Shown here piece after piece: positions 5,762 through 8,900 of a DNA stretch of 8,900 nucleotides. Position 1 is the first letter of the stretch, and every line of letters begins with the position of its first letter. The DNA comes from Candidatus Gastranaerophilales bacterium (GTDB lineage: Bacteria > Cyanobacteriota > Vampirovibrionia > Gastranaerophilales > Gastranaerophilaceae): NCBI GenBank assembly GCA_947628355.1, contig CANQZO010000073.1:1-8900 (forward strand), written 5' to 3'. The translations under genes and the position numbers were made by a program. Under the pieces are notes generated by a model. It did not search any database, was not told where the DNA came from, and saw only the letters and a list, made by a program, of their open reading frames with translations.

Positions 5762-6602
5762 TTACCCCGCCGTAGTTTTGTTTTATTGTATATATTCCGT
5801 TTATTAGAATTTCATCTCCCGATATTTTTGCGGATTTTATATCTATCTTACCGTGTTTATCTTCTAAAACTTTTGTTTGGTATGATATCGGGTTAAAGTC
5901 TTTTGTCAAACTGTCTGACATGCTTTCATTTATTATATTACTTTTTGAGTTAAATGTGATATCTTTTAATACAATTTTATTATTTTCTGCCTCTATTTGA
6001 GAGCTGAAACTTATATTTATTCTTGCAAACAATGTTTTAAGATGTATTGTAAAGTATGCTCTGTTATCTTTTAACACAACTTGCGGGTTTAGTGCTTCAA
6101 ACATCTTTATTCCGTTTACTTTCACGTAGTTTCGTTGAAGCTCTTTTTGAAATTCAGCAGAATTTATTGTATTTTGTATATCTTCATTTGTTATTTTTCC
6201 GCTGAATTTAAAAGGCAAGTCATAAGGATAGTATAATTTTTTGTCTTTATATATGACTTTATTGTATTCGCAAAGGCTTTTTGCTTCAAAATCAGTTAAA
6301 CTTAGAGCTCTATATAAAATTTTTTTGCTTGTCAGCTTTAATGCTTTAAACTCGCCATGCTTTGTTCTTTTTACGTTAAAAAGCGTTAATTGGGCTTTTA
6401 CATCGGAATTTAATTCGCTGTTTAATTCTTTTTCTATTAAACTTTCGATAATTTTTTTTGTCAGAAAGTTTACTCCCGTTACTTTATTTATTATTGTTTC
6501 GCTCTCGATATTATCAACGTGCGAGGGGCAATTGTATTCGCATTCGTTTGCAATTGCACTGATTGAGATTAATAAAAGTATTGCTGTAATAAATTTTTTC
6601 AT
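5754..6602 (-). CDS. Exported DUF2993 (LmeA)-like protein, 282 aa
   Basis: The signal peptide is at 1-18 (Lys2-Lys3, hydrophobic 4-17, cleavage likely after AIA). Cys21 and Cys25 follow closely, but the context does not fit a lipobox, so the mature protein is probably soluble or peripheral. The body resembles DUF2993: an amphipathic opening VNFLTKKIIESLIEKEL (44-60), beta-rich segments with alternating charged residues, the landmark ITNEDIQNTINSAEFQKEL (137-155), and a closing beta part with ISFSSQIEA (197-205). Actinobacterial LmeA of this family is a periplasmic phosphoinositide-binding protein of mannan biosynthesis, and cyanobacteria carry many paralogues. Lipid binding here is inference only. 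The start ATG 6602 overlaps the truB stop as ATGA, and the Shine-Dalgarno is weak (AAGAAAG), so it likely depends on coupling to truB translation. The family call rests on pattern resemblance. Confidence 0.65.
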   Translation of the reverse strand: MKKFITAILLLISISAIANECEYNCPSHVDNIESETIINKVTGVNFLTKKIIESLIEKELNSELNSDVKAQLTLFNVKRTKHGEFKALKLTSKKILYRALSLTDFEAKSLCEYNKVIYKDKKLYYPYDLPFKFSGKITNEDIQNTINSAEFQKELQRNYVKVNGIKMFEALNPQVVLKDNRAYFTIHLKTLFARINISFSSQIEAENNKIVLKDITFNSKSNIINESMSDSLTKDFNPISYQTKVLEDKHGKIDIKSAKISGDEILINGIYTIKQNYGGVNE

Positions 6603-7456
6603 GCCAGCACTTTCTTAGGTTGAATGTAATTTCCTGACGCTTTTGCAAGAGCCTTTACCTGATTATTGCAGATTAAAAGCACATCATTTTTAATATTGGT
6701 TTTATTTTTAATTTTGTTGCCATTTAATACTGTTTTGAGGTCTTCATTGCTTATTTCAACTTTTTCAAGGCTAATTATATCTGCAGGATTTATGATATTT
6801 TTTTCAAGTTCTTCTTTTGTCGTTTCAGGGGTTAAAATGATTGAGTTTTCTATTTCCATTGAAGCTGACCGTATCCTTTGGAGTTCAACCATAACAGCAC
6901 CTGTTGTAAGTGTTTTGCCCAAATCATTTATTAAAGACCTTATATATGTACCTTTTGAACAGTGTATTTCCAATTTTAAAGTTTGTTGTTCGTAATTGAA
7001 TTCAAGTATTTTATTTTTATATATATTTATTTTTCTGCCTGCAATATCAACGGGAGCTTTACCTTCGCGAGCCAGCTCATAAAGCCGTTTTCCGTTATAA
7101 TGAACGGCACTGAAGGCAGGCGGTATTTGCTCAATTTCCCCTCTAAAATTTTCTAAGGCGTTTTCAATTTCTTCCTGTGTGACTTTTTTATTGCAAATTT
7201 CTGTAATATGCCCCTCGATATCATAAGTATCCGATATTATGCCGAATTTCGCAACTGCAATATAGGCTTTGTCTTGGGGCAGATAATCAATAAGTTTTGA
7301 GGCTTTTCCTATGGCAACGGGTAAAACTCCGGAAGCCAGAGGATCTAATGTTCCGCCATGTCCTATTTGTTTTATTCCCGTTATTTTGCGCAATATTGAT
7401 ATTACTTTATGAGAACTCATGCCAGAGGGTTTATTTATGTTTAAAAACCCGAACAA
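6599..7456 (-). CDS. truB: tRNA pseudouridine(55) synthase TruB
   Basis: Cytoplasmic enzyme that isomerises U55 in the T-arm of tRNAs. Seen: the opening GFLNINKPSGMSSH (3-16); the catalytic-loop motif GHGGTLDPLASGVLP (32-46) with nucleophile Asp38; KAYIAVAKFG (63-72) with the conserved active-site Tyr65; the IPPAFSAVHYNGKRLYELAREG region starting at 111; CSKGTYIRSLINDLG (166-180); and ELQRIRSASM (191-200). The C-terminal portion (about 225-285) fits a short PUA-like RNA-binding domain. At 285 residues it is normal length. The start codon is TTG 7456: the KPSG motif leaves no room for a downstream start, GAGAGGCGAG precedes it, and it follows the rbfA stop directly (TAATTG, no gap). The last bases overlap the DUF2993-like gene by 4 nt. 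Confidence 0.95.
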   Translation of the reverse strand: MFGFLNINKPSGMSSHKVISILRKITGIKQIGHGGTLDPLASGVLPVAIGKASKLIDYLPQDKAYIAVAKFGIISDTYDIEGHITEICNKKVTQEEIENALENFRGEIEQIPPAFSAVHYNGKRLYELAREGKAPVDIAGRKINIYKNKILEFNYEQQTLKLEIHCSKGTYIRSLINDLGKTLTTGAVMVELQRIRSASMEIENSIILTPETTKEELEKNIINPADIISLEKVEISNEDLKTVLNGNKIKNKTNIKNDVLLICNNQVKALAKASGNYIQPKKVLA

Positions 7457-7807
7457 TTATAACTCGCCTCTCGATATTTTATTTATTATTTCAGTTACGT
7501 TAGAACCGCGTTCTAACGAATCATCGGGGATAAATCTTAATTCGGGTGTAAGTCTTAGTCTTATTCTTTTTCCCACTTCATATCTTATTTTTGGTGTGTT
7601 TTCGGTAATTGCGGCAATTGTTGTTTTCTTTTCTTCTTCCGACGCAAATACGGAATAATATACTTTTGCATAAGAATTATCGTGTGATATTTCAATATCG
7701 GTTATTGATACAACCCCGTGAATTCTGGAATCTTTCAATTCTTTTTGGATTATATCAGCTATTTCTTTCATTAATGTTTTTCTGACACGTTCATTTCTTA
7801 AAGACAT
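7457..7807 (-). CDS. rbfA: 30S ribosome-binding factor RbfA
   Basis: Small KH-fold protein that binds the 30S subunit and helps late 16S rRNA maturation and cold growth. The 116-residue length fits the family. Seen: the N-terminal helix RNERVRKTLMKEIADIIQ (4-21); VVSITDIEISHDNSYAKVYYSV (32-53), the conserved 'V..t.v..s.D...A.vy.sv' strand region; and the closing RLRLTPELRFIPDDSLERG (82-100), a hallmark of RbfA. The start is ATG 7807 with GGAG 6 nt upstream. It lies about 20 nt after infB and abuts truB directly, the classic infB-rbfA-truB order. Its product works in the same process as the flanking genes. Confidence 0.95.
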   Translation of the reverse strand: MSLRNERVRKTLMKEIADIIQKELKDSRIHGVVSITDIEISHDNSYAKVYYSVFASEEEKKTTIAAITENTPKIRYEVGKRIRLRLTPELRFIPDDSLERGSNVTEIINKISRGEL

Positions 7808-7827
7808 AATAAACTCCGATTGTTAAA

Positions 7828-8900
7828 TTAAACTAACACTTGTCTTTCAATTTCTTCCGTTGCGGTAACTTTTATTATGTCACCTTCCTGTATGTCATTA
7901 AATTTATCAAAAGATATTCCGCATTCAAAGCCTTGTGCTACTTCTTTTACGTCATCTTTAAATCTCTTTAATTGGTCAATTTGACCTTTAAATATTTCAA
8001 TTCCGTTTCTGTAAACGGTTGCATTTTTGTTTCTTGCGATTTTGCCCTCTGTAACGTAACATCCTGCAATTTTAGTTGTTTTGCCTATTGTAAATACCTG
8101 TCTTACTTCAGCTTGACCTAAAGCGACTTCTTTTATTTCAGGCTGTAAGAGGTTGAGCATTGTCTGCTCCAAGTCTTCCAATACTTGATAAATGATATTA
8201 TATTTCTTGATTGTTACACCCTCTTTTTCAGCGGCAATTTGAGCATTCATATCTTCTTTTACCGTAAAACCTAAGATGATAGCATTACTTGCGCTGGCAA
8301 GCATAACATCGGCTTCCGATATATCGCCGACGCCGACATGGACTATTTTGGTTATGATTTCTTTTGATTCAAGCTGAGATACGCCTTGAGATACGGCTTC
8401 TGCCGCACCATGGGTATTTGCTTTTATTATTAAATTTAACCGTTTTATGTTATCTTCACTATTTCCTACCTGCTCATTTCTAATGTGTGCAGGTTTCATG
8501 CTGTCAAGTTTTGTGTTTCTTTCTTTTTCTTTTCGTTCTTGACATATAGCGCGCATTACTTTTTCGTTTTCAACTGCTTCAAAACTGTCGCCAGCTTGCG
8601 GTACTTCGGTTAACCCTAAAATCTCTACCGGAGTAGAAGGCTCTGCATTTTTTATTCTTTCTCCCGAGTCTGATAATAATGCTCTGACTCTGCCGCATAC
8701 GCTTCCTACCACTACGCAGTCACCCGTATGCAGTGTTCCGTTTTGTACCAATAATGTTGCAACAGGGCCTTTACCTTTATCAAGTTTTGCTTCTATTACT
8801 ACCCCCGAAGCCTTTGCTGTTTTATTTGCTCTTAAATTTTGAACTTCGGCTAACAGCAATATATATTCCAAAAGCTCATCTATACCTTTGCCTTGGAGTG
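7828..8900 (-). CDS. infB: Translation initiation factor IF-2, C-terminal part (gene continues past right edge)
   Basis: IF-2 is the GTPase that places initiator fMet-tRNA on the 30S subunit and promotes subunit joining. Only the C-terminal part, about 357 codons, is here: the frame stays open to base 8900, so the N-terminal region and G domain lie outside. The TTG at 8871 is internal and not a start. Seen, in order: the end of the G domain and start of beta-barrel domain II (LLEYILLLAEV, then GVVIEAKLDKGKGPVATLLV and QNGTLHTGDCVVVG); the domain III core (LNLIIKANTHGAAEAVSQ and IVHVGVGDISEADVMLASAS); and the fMet-tRNA-binding C2 barrel (VRQVFTIGKTTKIAGCYVTEGKI, then FECGISFDKFNDIQEGDII). It ends with EEIERQVLV and TAA. 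It is first in the visible gene train; nusA would commonly lie further upstream. Confidence 0.96.
   Translation of the reverse strand, partial: LQGKGIDELLEYILLLAEVQNLRANKTAKASGVVIEAKLDKGKGPVATLLVQNGTLHTGDCVVVGSVCGRVRALLSDSGERIKNAEPSTPVEILGLTEVPQAGDSFEAVENEKVMRAICQERKEKERNTKLDSMKPAHIRNEQVGNSEDNIKRLNLIIKANTHGAAEAVSQGVSQLESKEIITKIVHVGVGDISEADVMLASASNAIILGFTVKEDMNAQIAAEKEGVTIKKYNIIYQVLEDLEQTMLNLLQPEIKEVALGQAEVRQVFTIGKTTKIAGCYVTEGKIARNKNATVYRNGIEIFKGQIDQLKRFKDDVKEVAQGFECGISFDKFNDIQEGDIIKVTATEEIERQVLV

Noticed and set aside
5346..5807. A 153-codon plus-strand open frame opposite the GerMN gene, and similar ones at 6241-6618, 6666-6995 and 7419-7658
   Set aside because: All lie opposite recognised genes, none has a convincing ribosome site or conserved motif, and their composition is that of a shadow frame.
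8869..8871. TTG at 8871 as the start of a short IF-2-like protein
   Set aside because: The reading frame continues to the right edge with sequence matching the end of the IF-2 G domain, so the gene is only cut by the window.

Overview
The window comes from an AT-rich bacterial chromosome, roughly one-third G+C by eye. Genes are densely packed, and several starts are best explained by TTG. An infB-rbfA-truB ribosome/translation operon followed by a DUF2993-like and a GerMN-domain envelope protein, together with the base composition, most resembles the gut cyanobacterial sister lineage (Melainabacteria/Vampirovibrionia, Gastranaerophilales). This assignment is an inference from composition and gene content, made without a database search.

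Layout. From the right edge leftwards, the minus strand carries a long gene train: infB (C-terminal part only, 8900-7828), rbfA (7807-7457), truB (7456-6599), a secreted DUF2993-like protein (6602-5754), a membrane-anchored GerMN protein (5761-5120), then a 79-nt gap with a candidate internal promoter. After the gap come a protein made only of tandem Clp N-terminal domains (5040-3670) and an RlhA-like U32 protein (3719-1866). The first five genes are tightly spaced or overlap (about 20 nt, 0 nt, -4 nt, -8 nt), as expected for one operon with translational coupling. The last two overlap by about 50 bp. On the plus strand, a small exported HExxH metalloprotease-like gene (1288-1869) meets the U32 gene tail to tail with overlapping stop codons. 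Divergent from it, on the minus strand, is lpdA (1112 to beyond position 1), which lacks its C-terminal part because the window ends.

How the genes fit together. infB, rbfA and truB are the classic initiation factor, 30S maturation factor and tRNA pseudouridine-55 synthase. The U32 protein at the far end is probably another RNA hydroxylation enzyme of the RlhA/TrhP type, so the train begins and ends with translation or RNA-modification functions. Between them lie two envelope proteins and a Clp-N-only protein that may act as an adaptor or substrate receptor for a Clp protease. lpdA belongs to central metabolism and appears to be transcribed from its own promoter. No tRNA, rRNA, CRISPR array, insertion sequence or phage gene was seen. 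No gene-free stretch exceeds 300 bases; the longest (1113-1287) holds the divergent promoters.
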